From Helianthus annuus (taxonomy: Eukaryota > Streptophyta > Magnoliopsida > Asterales > Asteraceae), in the NCBI RefSeq assembly GCF_002127325.2, contig NC_035436.2, positions 31,025,558-31,089,557 of the forward strand: a stretch of 64,000 bases of DNA, in the 5' to 3' direction. The position numbers and the translations under genes were made by a program. A model generated the notes under the pieces. It saw only the letters and a program-made list of their open reading frames with translations. It did no database searches and had not been told where the DNA came from. Below are positions 30,721-42,742 of this stretch, in pieces (the stretch's first letter is position 1; every line of letters begins with the position of its first letter).

Positions 30721-32604
30721 CGTGGTAGAGCTTTTAATCTGAATGCAAATGAGGCGCGTGCGGATAACGAAGTGGTGAACGGTGTGTTCCTTGTTAACAA
30801 CCATCCTGCTTCTGTTCTATTTGATTTGGGTGCCGATAAGAGTTTTGTGTCCTTAGTATTTGAGCCTTTGCTTTCGATGACTAGAACAAAACAAGGAAAG
30901 CCCTTGACAGTAGAAGTAGCTAGTGGTGAACCTGTTGTACTCGACTCGGTTCTTCGAAATTGCCAGTTGAATCTCAATAACCGTCTCTTCCCTATTGACC
31001 TCACACCGATGTAACTCGGGAGCTTCGATGTAATGGTAGGAATGGGTTGGTTATCCAAGTACCATGCTGAGGTGGTATGTTTTGAGAAGTTGGTCCGTAT
31101 ACCGCTTTTGATTGGTGAAATCTTAGAAGTTCGTGGGGAGAAACCCATCAGTGGTCTTAAGCTTATGTCTTATACCCAAGCCCACAAATACCTGCGAAAG
31201 AACTATGTTGCTTTCTTGGCACATATTGTAGAGGAGAAAGGCAAGGGTAAGACTATCCAAGATATCCCTGTTGTTCGGGATTATCCTAAGGTATTTCCTG
31301 AAGAATTACCTGGTTTACCCCCTGTGCGCCAAGTTGAGTTTCGCATCGATCTTGTGCCTGGTGCAAATCCTATTGCTAAATCAGCTTTTCGTCTTGCACC
31401 GTCTGAGCTGCAAGAGTTATCTAAGTAGCTTTAGGAGTTTTCTGACAAAGGATTCATCCGTCCAAGCTTTTCCCCTCGGGGCGCTCCTGTCCTATTCGTG
31501 AAAAAGAAAGATGGATCATTCAGGATGTGTATCGATTACCGTGAGCTTAACAAGCTCATCATCAAGAATCGATATCCCCTACCTCGCATTGATGATCTCT
31601 TTGATCAGCTACAGGGTGCTACTTGCTTTTCAAAGATTGATCTACGTTCTGGGTATCATCAACTTCGAGTTCTCGAAGAAGATATTCCCAAGACAGCTTT
31701 TCGTACTCGATATGGTCATTATGAGTTTACTGTTATGCCCTTCGGTTTAACAAATGCTCCTGCTTTTTTCATGGACTTGATGAATAGGGTTTATAAGCCT
31801 TATTTGGACAAGTTCATCATCGTTTACATTGATGATATTTTGATCTATTCTAAGACTCGAGCTGATCATGAGGAGCATCTTCGTCTTACAATGGAACTCC
31901 TAAAGAAAGAACAGTTTTTCGCCAAATTCTCCAAGTACGAATTCTGGCTTAAGGAAGTTCAATTTTTGGGGCACATAGTCAACGAACAAGGTATACATGT
32001 AGATCCCGCCAAAATCAGTGCGATTAAGGATTGGGATACACCTACTACTCCTACCGAGGTTCGTTCATTTCTTGGTCTAGCGGGTTATTACCGCCGTTTC
32101 ATTGAAAACTTCTCCAAGATTGCGGTTCCTCTCACTGCTTTAACTCAGAAGAATAAACCTTTTGAGTGGGGATCCAAACAGGAAGAAGCTTTCCAGACCT
32201 TGAAACAGAAGCTCTGCAATGCACCTATTTTAACTTTACCTGAGGGTAACGACGATTTTGTCGTGTACTGATACGCATCCAGCTTAGGCCTTGGCTGCAT
32301 TCTTATGCAAAGAAACAAAGTTATAGCCTATGCATCAAGACAGCTGAAGATACACGAGAAAAAACGACACCACTCATGATCTTGAGTTAGGTGCGGTAGT
32401 CTTTGCTCTCAAAATCTGGAGACACTACCATTACGGTACAAAGTGTGTAGTGTTTACTGACCATAAGAGTCTCTAGCATATCTTCAATCAGAAAGAACTA
32501 AACATGAGGCAACGAATTGGGTTGAACTCCTAAACGACTACGATTCCGAAATTCGCTACCATCCTGGTAAGGCGAATGTCGTGGCTGACGCATTAAGTCG
32601 TAAG
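30721..32604 (+). pseudogene. pol: Element C protease, RT and RNase H
   Basis: The protease region has SVLFDLGADKSFVS (about 30813-30854), where the usual D-S/T-G triad is D-L-G. Then MVGMGWLSKYHAE, the linker VFPEELPGLPP, and RT with [11 protein letters not shown] (31525), MPFGLTNAP and YIDDILIYS (about 31826-31852). RNase H follows ([22 protein letters not shown]). Stops at 31012-31014 (TAA), 31426-31428 and 31432-31434 (TAG) and 32269-32271 (TGA), plus a one-base insertion near 32362 and a compensating deletion near 32515, break it. At 31012 and 31426 elements E and F have glutamine, so these are CAA/CAG to TAA/TAG changes. Confidence 0.88.
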
Positions 32605-34086
32605 GAACATGTCAAGCTTCACTGTGTTCAGGTTCGATCTAACATTCAAACCCGCATAATTCAGGCTCAACATACTTGTGTTACACAAGACTTGATGGGT
32701 AAAGAGTTACTGTGTCACATTAAACCTGAGCTTGAACTGAAAGACTTTGGGATATTCAATTTCATGGGCCGTTTGTGGGTCCCAAGTATAGACGATCTTC
32801 GCACCTTGCTTATGGATGAAGCTCATAAGTCTCGTTATTCTATTCATCCTGGTGCAGACAAAATGTATAAGGATCTTCAAACCCAGTATTGGTGGCCGGG
32901 TATGAAGAAAGACATTGCCTTATATGTTTCCATATGCCTTACTTGTCTTAAGGTTAAGGCAGAACACCAACATCCCTCTGGATTATTGGAGCAACCAGAG
33001 ATCCCGGTTTGGAAATGGGAAAACATTGCTATGGATCTCATAACCAAGCTACCGCACACTAAAAGAGGTCATGATGCCATTTGGGTTATTGCTGATCGTC
33101 GTACAAAGTTAGCACATTTCTTGCCGATCCGTGAGGATCTATCTGCTGACAAGCTTGCCAAGATATATGTTGATGAGATTGTATCTCGACATGGTGTTCC
33201 TTTGAACATTATATCTGACAGAGATGCTCAATTCTCGTCTCGCTTTTGGAGAACCATGCAATCTGCCATGGGTACCCAACTTAATTTGAGCACAGCATAT
33301 CATCCGCAGATAGATGGTCAGTCTGAGAAAACAATCCAAACACTGGAGGAAATGCTTAGAGCATGTGTGATTGACTTTGGTGGTAGTTGGGATTCACATC
33401 TACCGTTGATCGAATTCTCCTACAACAATAGTTATCACTCTAGCATCAACATGGCTCCTTTCGAAGCTTTATACGGTCGAAAATGTCATTCACCGGTCTG
33501 CTGGAATGAGATAGGTGAAGCTCAGCTTACTGGACCCGAACTCATTCTAGAGACTTCAGATAAGGTCAAGAAGATTCGTGATAACCTACAGACAGCTAGA
33601 AGCCGTCAAAAGAGTTACGCTGATCGAAGACGCAAGACCTTAGAATTTCAAGTCAGTGATCACGTCCTACTCAAGGTATCTCCTTGGAAAGGCGTGATTA
33701 GATTTGGAAAGAAAGGAAAACTTGCACCACGCTATGTTGGACCATTTAAGATCGTTGAAAGAATCGGAAAAGTAGCCTACAGACTTGAGCTACCTCCTGA
33801 ACTTGGAAATGTTCATTCAACATTCCACGTGTCCAATCTCAAAAAGTGTTTAGCTGATGAGAACCTCCACATACCACTTGATGAAATTCGTGTTGATAAC
33901 ACGATGCACTTCGTTGAGAAACCTGTAAAAATAATGGACCGTGAAGTCAAAAAGCTCAAACACAAGCGCATTCCTATTGTCAAAGTTCGTTGGGAATCTA
34001 AACGTGGCCCAGAGTTTACTTGGCAACGTGAAGATCAGATGAAAGCGAAATATCCGCATCTATTCTCACAAGTTTCCTCTAAATAA
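32605..34086 (+). pseudogene. pol: Element C integrase and chromodomain
   Basis: The frame is open from 32581 to the stop at 34084-34086. The zinc domain has H and H in [14 protein letters not shown] and C-x2-C in [11 protein letters not shown]. The catalytic core has D in [11 protein letters not shown] in IISDRDAQF and E in [14 protein letters not shown]. The C-terminus has the [10 protein letters not shown] region and a chromodomain ([29 protein letters not shown]), which in this clade directs integration to heterochromatin. This stretch is intact in itself, but the upstream breaks make the polyprotein non-functional. Confidence 0.9.
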
Positions 34087-34120
34087 AATTCGGGACGAAA
34101 TTTCCTAAAGTAGGGGAGAC
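34086..34120 (+). other. Element C pre-PPT hairpin and polypurine tract
   Basis: AAATTCGGGACGAAATTT (34086-34103) is an inverted repeat around GGA. AAAGTAGGGGAGAC follows and abuts the LTR start at 34121. The same hairpin-then-PPT order occurs in D, E and F. Confidence 0.8.
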
Positions 34121-34319
34121 TGTGACATCTGTGCTTGTGTAATCATTTTACAGACTTTGAACAATACAATATTAATAAAACAATGTATTTTGATCCCAAT
34201 GTTTGTCCATTATGTTTGATATTATCCACGTTTTGAGTTTTGATCGATTTTAAACTCTATATCGCTTTCTGGAAAGTTATACGCAAACTGATGCGTGAAC
34301 GTGATCAGTTTAACGCGAC
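34121..34319 (+). repeat. Element C 3' LTR, left fragment
   Basis: 199 bp equivalent to 25298-25496 with a few substitutions. It stops abruptly at 34319, where sequence of the D LTR begins. Confidence 0.93.
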
Positions 34320-34344
34320 TGTTGTATGTACTAGACTAGTTGTA

Positions 34345-34610
34345 TCTATAAGTGTCCTTCCCAATCCAAGGACAGTGGTAAGTATATGTTTACGTAGGTT
34401 TTACATAAGTGCCCTTCCCTAACCGAGGACTGTTGTACGTATCAAGTACGTAGGTTTAGCGCTGGTGTCCTTCCCAAACTGAGGACAGTAGTACGTAGGT
34501 TTTACGTAGGTTCTAACACTGGTGTCCTTCCCAAACCGGGGACAATAGTACGTAGGTTTTACGTAGGTTTTAACACTGGCGTCTTTCCCAAACCGAGGAC
34601 GGTGTTAAGT
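34345..34610 (-). repeat. TACGTAGG tandem repeats in D 3' LTR
   Basis: Four to five imperfect copies of a unit of about 57 bp, each with TCCTTCCCAA-type sequence, a GAGGACA block and TACGTAGGTTTTACGTAGG. A matching array is at 41525-41785 in the 5' LTR, and a diverged one in element F (48950-49170). TACGTA words are palindromic ACGT cores. Confidence 0.85.
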
Positions 34611-34957
34611 AGTCTAGTAGTGATGAACGTACGGGTAGTCATACAAATCCTATTCCCAACCCATCGGGATCCCATGCCTTGGAAAGAGTGTGAACTCACC
34701 TTGGTTTGCTCGGTATGCTAAAGTATGTACTCACAGTTAATCAATCAAGGCCTATAGTATGTACGTGCACTCAATCAGTTTATATTCACAAAGTTCAACT
34801 AACAGTCAAGATCACCACGTTTATACAAGTAACAACATAGCTCATGGCATTTACCAGTTACACAGTTCATGCAAGTTATACTTATCATTAACAGCAGTTA
34901 ATTAATCCAGTTAACTCTTAACGTATCTAACCAAGTTACTGGTGCAGTTTACCCACT

Positions 34958-35101
34958 CGACGAAACACCCTTGTTTCGTCGTGAATCCCCTTCGACGAAA
35001 CACCCTGGTTTCGTCATGATTACACTTGGCGAAACACCCTTATTTCGTCGTGTTTGCCCATGACGAAAGACACCCGTTTCGTCATACCAGTTTCGTCGTG
35101 A
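34958..35101. repeat. GACGAAAC hairpin cluster 1 in D LTR
   Basis: At least four inverted repeats such as CGACGAAAC-accctt-GTTTCGTCG (34958-34981), spaced 35-45 bp. Arms of 7-9 bp enclose loops of 5-8 nt. This cluster lies within the 1,004 bp missing from the D 5' LTR. Confidence 0.9.
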
Positions 35102-35710
35102 CTGGCGTTTAGTCTATAATGTCAGTTACGTCGCGTACAAAACAGTTACAACAATATCACAGAAACCCTAATCATCCTAACAGCCGTTTTACATGCCATC
35201 ATCGAACCCACAATTAACACATTCAGTCAATATTCAACAACGTGATTTAAAATCATCAGACCGATTATAATCAGTGGCATAAACAATTGAAATCATAAGC
35301 ATCAGTTCTAATCTAACGATTTATAACAGGACATCAACCCTATCTATTTATTAGTTCATCAACAAGTAATCAAATCTCGACACACGAAACTGTAACCGAT
35401 AAACTAGATCCCGTTATAATCAATTCATCATCTAATCATGAACATAAGCATTACTTAGCATCAATCCCTAGTGATTTCAATTAATCAGTTAACGATGATA
35501 TAAATCAAACAATCATGATGCATGGGTTAAACACTAACCAAAATAGGAGAACTAATGGATCGATCGGTCGGAAAGAAAGAGCTTCGAAGACACACAGTCG
35601 CCGTCAATAGGGAGAGGGAACTCTAGGGTTACTTGTTTGCGGAAGTGTGTCGAATGAAACAGTTGTTTCGATAAATATCCGCCGTAACGTATTGGGCCCT
35701 TACTGGGCTT

Positions 35711-35841
35711 CGGCGAAACGCCCTGTTTCGTCGGGATGAAGATGGCGAAACACATCTCCTTTTCGTCGAGATGTTTGTGACGAAACTGCTCTCCGTTTCG
35801 TCGGTGTGTTGATGACGAAACACACTTCTGTTTCGTCATGG
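35711..35841. repeat. GACGAAAC hairpin cluster 2 in D LTR
   Basis: Four more GACGAAAC/GTTTCGTC inverted repeats with loops of different sequence. In element sense the cluster lies upstream of a weak TATA-like word (GATATTTATC, 35670-35679) and an AACCCTAGAG leader, so it is probably promoter-proximal. Confidence 0.88.
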
Positions 35842-36043
35842 TCATTCAAGGTTTAAGCAGTTTAAGTTTTTTCAAACAGGTTTCATGTTATATCACCAAA
35901 CACATACATGCAACAATCACAATACATTTTATTATATCACAATGTGTGCAGTTACAAAGTAAACAAGTCGTATAAGCAAACAACTAAACAGTTAACGTGC
36001 AATTAATGCGAAGAATAGGATCTTGGAAACTCGAGTTGTCACA

Positions 36044-36080
36044 TTATCCCCAACTTGAAAGAAATTTCGTCCCGAAATTT
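36044..36080 (-). other. Element D polypurine tract and pre-PPT hairpin
   Basis: In element sense AAATTTCGGGACGAAATTTC (36061-36080) is followed by AAGTTGGGGATAA (36044-36056), abutting the LTR start TGTGACAACTCG. Confidence 0.82.
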
Positions 36081-36101
36081 AGCATGCGGTTACTGAGGAA
36101 G

Positions 36102-37690
36102 CTAGTTAAGTTGTGTTGTTTCCTGGTTTTCCTGGGGTGTCACATCATCCCCCTGTTGATTTGGAATTTCGTCCTGAAATTCTACAGTAGCTTCAGTCTC
36201 AATAGTAGTTGCATTGTTTCCGAACAACTGGGGATACTTGAGTTTCATTTGATCTTCTCATTCCCAGGTGAACTCTGGGCCATGACGGGAGTTCCAATGA
36301 ACCCGAACAAGAGGTATTCTGATGTGCTTGAGGACCTTAACATCTCGGTCCGTGATTTCAACTGGTTCCTCGACGAATCGCAACTGTTCGTCGATAGTGA
36401 GCTCCTTCAAAGGAACTATGAGGGTCTCATCTGATATGCACTTCTTCAGATTTGACACGTGAAAAACGTTGTGAACCCCACCAAGTTCTGCTGGTAGGTT
36501 CAGTTTGTAAGCCACTTTGCCTATTTTCTCGATGATTTCGAACGGTCTGACATATCGCGGATTGAGTTTGCGCCATTTGCCAAAACGAACTACACCTTTC
36601 CAAGGTGAGACTTTGAGTAGCACTCGATCCCCAACCTGGAACTCGAGTGGTTTCTTGCGCTTATCAGCGTAGCTTTTCTGACGGTCACGAGCTGCCGCCA
36701 TTCGTTGTCGTATCTGAGCAATTCTTTCCGTTGCGTCTACTACAAGTTCTGGATCCGTGATCTGACTATCACCCACCTCTGCCCAACAAAGAGGTGATCG
36801 ACATTTACGCCCGTACAATGCCTCAAATGGAGCGGCTTGAATGCTGGTGTGGTAACTGTTATTATATGAAAACTCCACCAAAGGGAGATGTTTTTCCCAG
36901 CCGCTGCCAAAATCAGTTACACATGCACCTAGCATGTCTTCTAGAGTTTGAATAGTGCGCTCAGACTGCCCATCAGTCTGAGGGTGATAAGCTGTGCTCA
37001 TGTCTAATCGAGAGCCAAAAGATTTGTGCATTGCTTGCCACAGTTCTGAGGTAAAACGCGCATCATGATCGGAAATAATAGAGGTTGGCACCCCGTGCCT
37101 CGAAACCACTTCTTTTAAATAAATGTCTGCTAATGTAGAGAACTTGTCTGTTTCCTTGATAGCCAAGAAGTGTGCAGACTTAGTGAGTCGATCCACGATC
37201 ACCCAAATAGTATCATTCCCACGTTGAGATCTAGGCAGGCCAGTAACAAAATCCATGGAAATTTCCTCCCATTTCCATTGTGGTATCTTTGGTTGCTGGA
37301 GTAGGCCCGATGGTTTCTGATATTCAGTCTTGACTCTCGCACAAGTCAAACATTTGCTGACGTAAGTTGCTATGTGAGCTTTCATGCTAGGCCACCAATA
37401 CGTACTTCTGAGATCATGGTACATCTTATCCGAACCAGGATGTACTGAGTAGCGAGACTTGTGTGCTTCATCCATTACAAGTTCTCGTAAACCGCCATAG
37501 AGTGGGACCCAGATGCGTCCTGTTACGTAATAAGCGCCGTCTTCCTTTTGTTCTAACCGCTGCCTTGAGCCGCGTAAGGCTTCAGCCCTGACGTTTTCTG
37601 GTTTCAATGCTTCTACCTGAGCATCTCGTATCTGTGCAAGAAGACTAGACTGGATGGTGAGTTGCAACGCTCGTACACGCCTAGGTGTAG
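36102..37690 (-). pseudogene. pol: Element D integrase and chromodomain
   Basis: The zinc domain has [14 protein letters not shown] and CLTCARVK. The core has D in [10 protein letters not shown] in IISDHDARF and E in [14 protein letters not shown]. The chromodomain segment ([23 protein letters not shown]) is interrupted by TGA at 36258-36260, after which the frame stays open through [17 protein letters not shown] to TAG at 36102-36104. This tail crosses a sequence resembling a PPT plus LTR start (about 36134-36156). The integrase core itself is open. Confidence 0.88.
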
Positions 37691-39580
37691 TATCTTTTCG
37701 ACTGAGGGCGTCGGCCACAACATTAGCCTTGCCCGGATGGTACTTAATCGCGCATTCACAATAGTTTAATAGCTCGACCCATCGACGTTGACGCATGTTT
37801 AATTCCTTCTGTTTGAATATATGCTCGAGACTCCTGTGATCGGTGTAGATGGTGCACTTGGTACCGTACAAGTAATGTCTCCATATCTTGAGCGCGAAAA
37901 CTACAGCTCCCAGCTCTAGATTATGTGTAGTGTAATTCCTTTCGTGAATCTTAAGTTGGCGTGAGGCGTAAGCAATGACTTATCTCGTTGCATCAATATA
38001 CAACCCAGACCCTGAATTGATGCGTCACAATAAACTACAAAAGCGTCTGTGCCTTCAGGAAATGAGAGGATAGGTGCGCTGCAAAGTCTAACTTTAAGTG
38101 CTGAAATGCTGTTTCTTGAGTATTTTCCCATCGATAAGAATCGTCCTTCTGCGTTAGTAAAGTGAGAAGTTGCGCAATCTTGGAAAAATCCTTGATAAAC
38201 CTCCTGTAGTAACCTGCCAAACCCAAGAATTGGCGAATTTCCGTTGGTGTGCGAGGTGCAGGCCAGTTCTTGATCGAGTCTACCTTGGATGGATCAACAT
38301 GAATCCCAACCTTGTTTACGACGTGGCCTAGAAAGTGGACATCACGAAGCCAGAAGTCGCATTTTGAAAACTTGGCGTACAGCTGTTCTGTTCGAAGGAG
38401 TTCCAAAATAAGTCGTAAATGCTTCTCGTGTTCCTCCTGACTCTTAGAATAGATCAGGATGTCATCGATGAATACAATAACAAATTTGTCTAGGTAGGGC
38501 TTGCATACTCTGTTCATAAGATCCATGAAGACTACAAGCGCGTTTGTTAACCCGAATGGCATGACCAAAAACTCGTAGTGGCCCTAGCGAGTTCTGAAGG
38601 CTGTTTTGGAGACGTCCTCGTCCCGGACTCTCAGTTGATGGTAGCCTGACCTCAGATCAATCTTTGAGTAGTAGCTCGACCCTTGCAACTGGTCGAATAA
38701 GTCATCGATGCATGGAAGAGGATAGCGATTCTTCACGATCACCTTGTTTAGTTCGCGGTAATCTATGCACATGCGGAAAGTACCGTCTTTCTTCTTCACA
38801 AACAACACTGGAGCTCCCCAAGGAGAAGAGCTAAGAAGTATGAAACCCTTATCCAAGAGTTCCTGTAGTTACGTGGATAATTCTTCCAATTCTGATGGAG
38901 CTAAGCGATACGGTGCACGAGCTATTGGTGCTGCTCCAGGAGCTAGCTCGATTTGGAATTCGACCTGACGATGAGGCGGTAAACCAGGTAAATCTTCAGG
39001 AAATACTTGAGGAAAGTCGCGCACCACTGGAATATCCTCTAATCTCTTCTCTTTCGTCGATGCGTCAGTAACAAGTGCTAAAATAGCGGTGTGGCCCTTT
39101 CGCAAACACTTCTGGGCCTTAAGAAAGGAGATGATGCCCACCACGGCACCACTCTTGTCGCCTTGAACTTCGAGAGGTTCTTTACCAGAACGAGGAATAC
39201 GAACAATCTTTTCTTTGCATAGGATCTCTGCTTGCTGTTGGGATAACCAATCCATCCCAATGACGATGTCGAAACTACCCAGAACTATAGGAATGAGATC
39301 GATAGAGAAAGTCTGACCAGCGAGGACAAGATTACAACCCTGAACTATGTGTGTGGCCTCTAGGCTTTTACCATTTGCTAACTCTACGACATGCTTGGTG
39401 TTCAAAAGTGTTGGTGTGCGCTTTAACATTTGACTAACTTTTAGGGACACATAACCGGTATCGGCACCCGAATCAAATAAAACAGTAACATAAAAGTCGT
39501 CGAGAAGAAACTTACCCATCACCACGTTAGGATCATTCCTTGCTTCACCCTGACCCAACACGAACGCACGGCCCCTAGCA
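37691..39580 (-). pseudogene. pol: Element D protease, RT and RNase H
   Basis: The protease has VLFDSGADTGYVS with the normal D-S-G. Then [13 protein letters not shown] and [18 protein letters not shown] has [26 protein letters not shown] and [11 protein letters not shown]. RNase H has [23 protein letters not shown] and [10 protein letters not shown]. Breaks are TAA near 38873 (element F has CAG), TAG near 38583 replacing the tyrosine of RYGHYEF, and frameshifts between about 37870 and 38130. It is not functional. Confidence 0.87.
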
Positions 39581-40740
39581 CCGTTGTCATTATTGTTTCC
39601 CCCATTGTTGTTTCCATTTCCTTGGTTGTTGTTCTGATTCTGGTTCTGGTTTAACTGTGGGCAGTGTCTCTTGAAGTGACCTTCAGCGCCACACTGAAAA
39701 CATCCTTTGTTGCCCTGTTGCCATTGCTGATTCTACGGTGCTTGCTGTTGCTACTGGCGATTCTGATTTGCAGGCCGTGAGCTCCTGCAATCTTTAGCTT
39801 CATGACCCATCTTGAGACACCTCTGATAACAACCCTTGTTGCACTGACCACTGTGGTGTCTGTTGCATCTGTTGCACTTTGGGTGATTTCCTCGATATCC
39901 ACCCTGCCCCTGACTACCAGAAGATTGCTGACCAAGACTCTGGTAGTCATCAGTCTTTCGCTGCTGTGCCTGGGACTGAACTGTAGTCGAACCCATGCTG
40001 GAATCCCCATCCCATTTTCGCTTGTTGTCACTGGGAATAGCAGAAACAGTAGTAGTGGTAGTAGCACTAGTACGTTTAGGCAGCTTGTTCTGTTCCACTG
40101 CCTGGTCTGTGAGACGATGAGCAAGACGAGTAACATCCTGGATAGTAGCAAGATTAGCAGAGGTCACATGGCTTTGAATCTCTGGTACTAAGCCTTTGAG
40201 GTACAGCTCGATACGCTTGATGGGAGGATCCACCATAGTTGGACACAAGATGGCCAGCTCGTTTGACCTTTTCGTATACGCCTCTATCTCTGACCCTGTC
40301 ATCTTCAGGTTAAAGAACTCCACTTCCAACTTGTGGACGTCATCACGAGTGTAGTATTCCCGCTTGATCAATTCCTTGAAGTCGTTCCATGGGGTGGCAT
40401 AAGCAGCCGCCAACCCCAGCATCTGAACTTGCGCATTCCACCAAGTCAGCGCAATGCCTTCGAGAGTACCAGTGGCATACTTCACCCTGCGAGCCTCAGG
40501 GCATTCACACATCTCGAAGACCGATTCGAGCTTCTCGAACCAGTGGAGGAGTCCAACGGCCCCTTCAGTGCCACTGAATGTGCTAGGACGACAGTCCATG
40601 AAAGTCTTGAACATGCATACAGGTGGTTGAGCGTGCTGACCACCTGCTTGAGCGGCTGCAAGTGCCGCAGCAACTTGTTCGTTAATCAAAGTCGTCAACT
40701 GGGCTTGAGTCATGTTGACACGTCCACTCATGATCTTCAT
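39581..40740 (-). pseudogene. gag: Element D gag (no intron)
   Basis: Starts at ATG 40740 (MKIMSGRVNMTQAQ). The capsid region (FSGTEGAVGLLHWFEKLESV, LEGIALTWWNAQ, REYYTRDDVHKLE) is close to that of element F. Cysteine motifs include CNRCNRHHSGQC, C-x2-C-x4-H-x4-C in CYQRCLKMGHEAKDC-like context, and CFQCGAEGHFKRHC. The 99-nt intron of F gag is absent: the coding sequence is continuous across that site (about 40645). TAG stops near 39751 and 39733 break the Gln-rich linker. Confidence 0.87.
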
Positions 40741-41028
40741 ATAAAAAAGGGAAACATGAGTGAGAGAGGTTCGCAAAAGTGCGATGACAGAAGAGAGTAA
40801 GCACACATGTGTTTTCAATCAACAGTTGCTACGTTTATCTAAGCATACCATGAGCAAAGTTCTATGTAACTAACAAATAGGAAATAAAACATAAACCATA
40901 TCACCTATAGTGTTGAGTCTTGCACGTGGAGCGAAGCGTCGTTGTGGATCGTTGAGCACTGTTCTGGTTATAGTCTGGTTTTATCCAAAAGTTTTCCCCT
41001 TTTTAAAACCATGTTCACTATAACCAAT

Positions 41029-41041
41029 GGCTCTGATACCA
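41029..41041 (-). other. Element D primer-binding site
   Basis: GGCTCTGATACCA on the + strand, i.e. TGGTATCAGAGCC in element sense, three bases from the 5' LTR end (initiator-Met type). Confidence 0.92.
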
Positions 41042-41044
41042 ATC

Positions 41045-42215
41045 TGTCACACCCCCGAAATCAACATGCGGGGTATCACCGCTTGGAGGCGTGACTGACC
41101 AGGATCAAGCCACCAATCATATTGAACATTTCAAGTAATAAATAAAGTTCAACCCATCAATATAAAAGGTGTTCAAATCAAAACATAGTTAAGTGTTTAG
41201 CGGAAGCATAAATGTGAAAACCCAACATAAGTATAAAGTTCAAAATGTCATAATGTTTTTAACATGGCATCCACTGTCCATGTCCCACAACGACTGCGCC
41301 TCCCTATGCGAGCTCCATGAGTACCTATCGACCGGCAAGGCATGTAACAGAGAGTCAACAACAAAGTTAAGCGAGTTCACAGTTGGTTGTTCAGTTAATG
41401 AGTTTGTTTCAGAAGTTGTAAGTTCGTTTCATAACTATGCGTTACCTAGTACCCTTGTTTCCAAACCTTTACAATAATAAGTGGGGGCTTCCCATGTTGT
41501 ATGTACTAGACTAGTTGTATCTATAAGTGTCCTTCCCAATCCGAGGACAATGGTAAGTATGAGTTTATGTAGGTTTTACGTAAGTGCCCTTCCCTAACCG
41601 AGGACAGTAGTACGTATCAAGTACGTAGGTTTAGCGCTGGTGTCCTTCCCAAACCGAGGACAGTAGTACGTAGGTTTTACGTAGGTTCTAACACCGGCGT
41701 CCTTCCCAAACCGAGGACAATAGTGCGTAGGTTTTACGTAGGTTTTAGCACTGGCGTCCTTCCCAAACCGAGGACGGTGTTAAGTAGTCTAGTAGTGATG
41801 AACGTACGGGTAGTCATACAAATCCTATTCCCAACCCACCGGGAATCCCATGCCTTGGAAAGAGTGTGAACTCACCTTGGTTTGCTCGGTATGCTAAAGT
41901 ATGTACTCACAGTTAATCAATCAAGGCCTATAGTATGTACGTGCACTCAATCAGTTTATATTCACAAAGTTCAACTAACAGTCAAGATCACCACGTTTAT
42001 ACAAGTAACAACATAGCTCATGGCATTTACCAGTTACACAAGTTCATGCAAGTCACACTTATCATTAACAGCAGTTAATTAATCCAGATAACTCTTAACG
42101 GATCTAACCAAGTTACTGTGCAGTTACAAAGTAAACAAGTCGTATAAGCAAACAACTAAACAGTTAACGTGCAATTAATGCGAAGAATAGGATCTTGGAA
42201 ACTCGAGTTGTCACA
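41045..42215 (-). repeat. Element D 5' LTR with internal deletion
   Basis: 1,171 bp. Compared with the 3' LTR it lacks 1,004 bp between two GTGCAGTT words (34942 and 35946 in the 3' copy), leaving one copy at about 42118. It carries the TACGTAGG repeat array (41525-41785) and, in element sense, AAG|GTGAGT (41875) in a block conserved with F. Confidence 0.92.
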
Positions 42216-42707
42216 TAACATATAAGCATCTATATTTCGTGCTGTCTTTTCGCCACCAATTATCATAACTCGATTTCGATTGAGTTTGATTGGGTTTCGA
42301 TTGCGATTCGATTGATTACCACACATAACATAAAGTAAACATGCACAAGTAACACATAAGGCACACACACACACGTATAACAATAACCAAGCCTTGCGAT
42401 ATTCGAGTTTCAAGTTCGATGATGATTAGATTAGTTCGATTATTGATCAATTGACTTTATCGCATTGTTACTTCCTATGATTCACAGTCGTAAAGCGATT
42501 CGCATTGAGAAATATACTTTGATTACTTCGATTGTAATTAATTACTCCACATATTACAACTAACGCAAAAACATAAAATAGACTAATTACAGTCAAAGAG
42601 TCAAACAGTAATTGAGCAAGGAGTGACAGATTGCAATTAGCGATCTTTTCTTCCTTTGACTTCAATCTTGACTTTGACTTTGACTTTCGGAAACACGGGG
42701 TGTTACA
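42216..42707 (-). repeat. Element E 3' LTR remnant
   Basis: 492 bp matching 60595-61084 of the 5' LTR. The rest was separated by the D insertion and later deleted. Confidence 0.9.
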
Positions 42708-42742
42708 GCCTCCCCTTGTTTAGGGAATTTCGTCTCGAAATT
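42708..42742 (-). other. Element E polypurine tract and pre-PPT hairpin
   Basis: In element sense AATTTCGAGACGAAATTC (about 42725-42742) precedes AAGGGGAGGC (42708-42717), which abuts the LTR start TGTAACACCCC. The order is the same as in C, D and F. Confidence 0.8.

Larger units (their letters stand above)
34320..36043 (-). repeat. Element D 3' LTR, truncated
   Basis: 1,724 bp equivalent to 41495-42215 plus 1,004 bp absent from the 5' LTR. It ends on the + strand at GAGTTGTCACA, i.e. TGTGACAACTCG in element sense. It contains the ACGTAGG tandem repeats (34345-34610) and two clusters of GACGAAAC hairpins. Confidence 0.9.
34320..42215 (-). mobile_element. Element D: chromodomain gypsy element, inverted
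   Basis: A minus-strand element with its 5' LTR at 41045-42215, PBS at 41029-41041, gag-pol at 36102-40740, PPT at 36044-36056 and a truncated 3' LTR at 34320-36043. It inserted in the E 3' LTR: sequence right of 42215 continues as E LTR (equivalent to 60595 onwards). Its left TSD and the outer 450 bp of its 3' LTR are gone through the deletion that fused it to element C. Gag and pol are closely related to element F, but the LTRs are largely different outside one block. It has multiple stops and is older than F. Confidence 0.88.
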
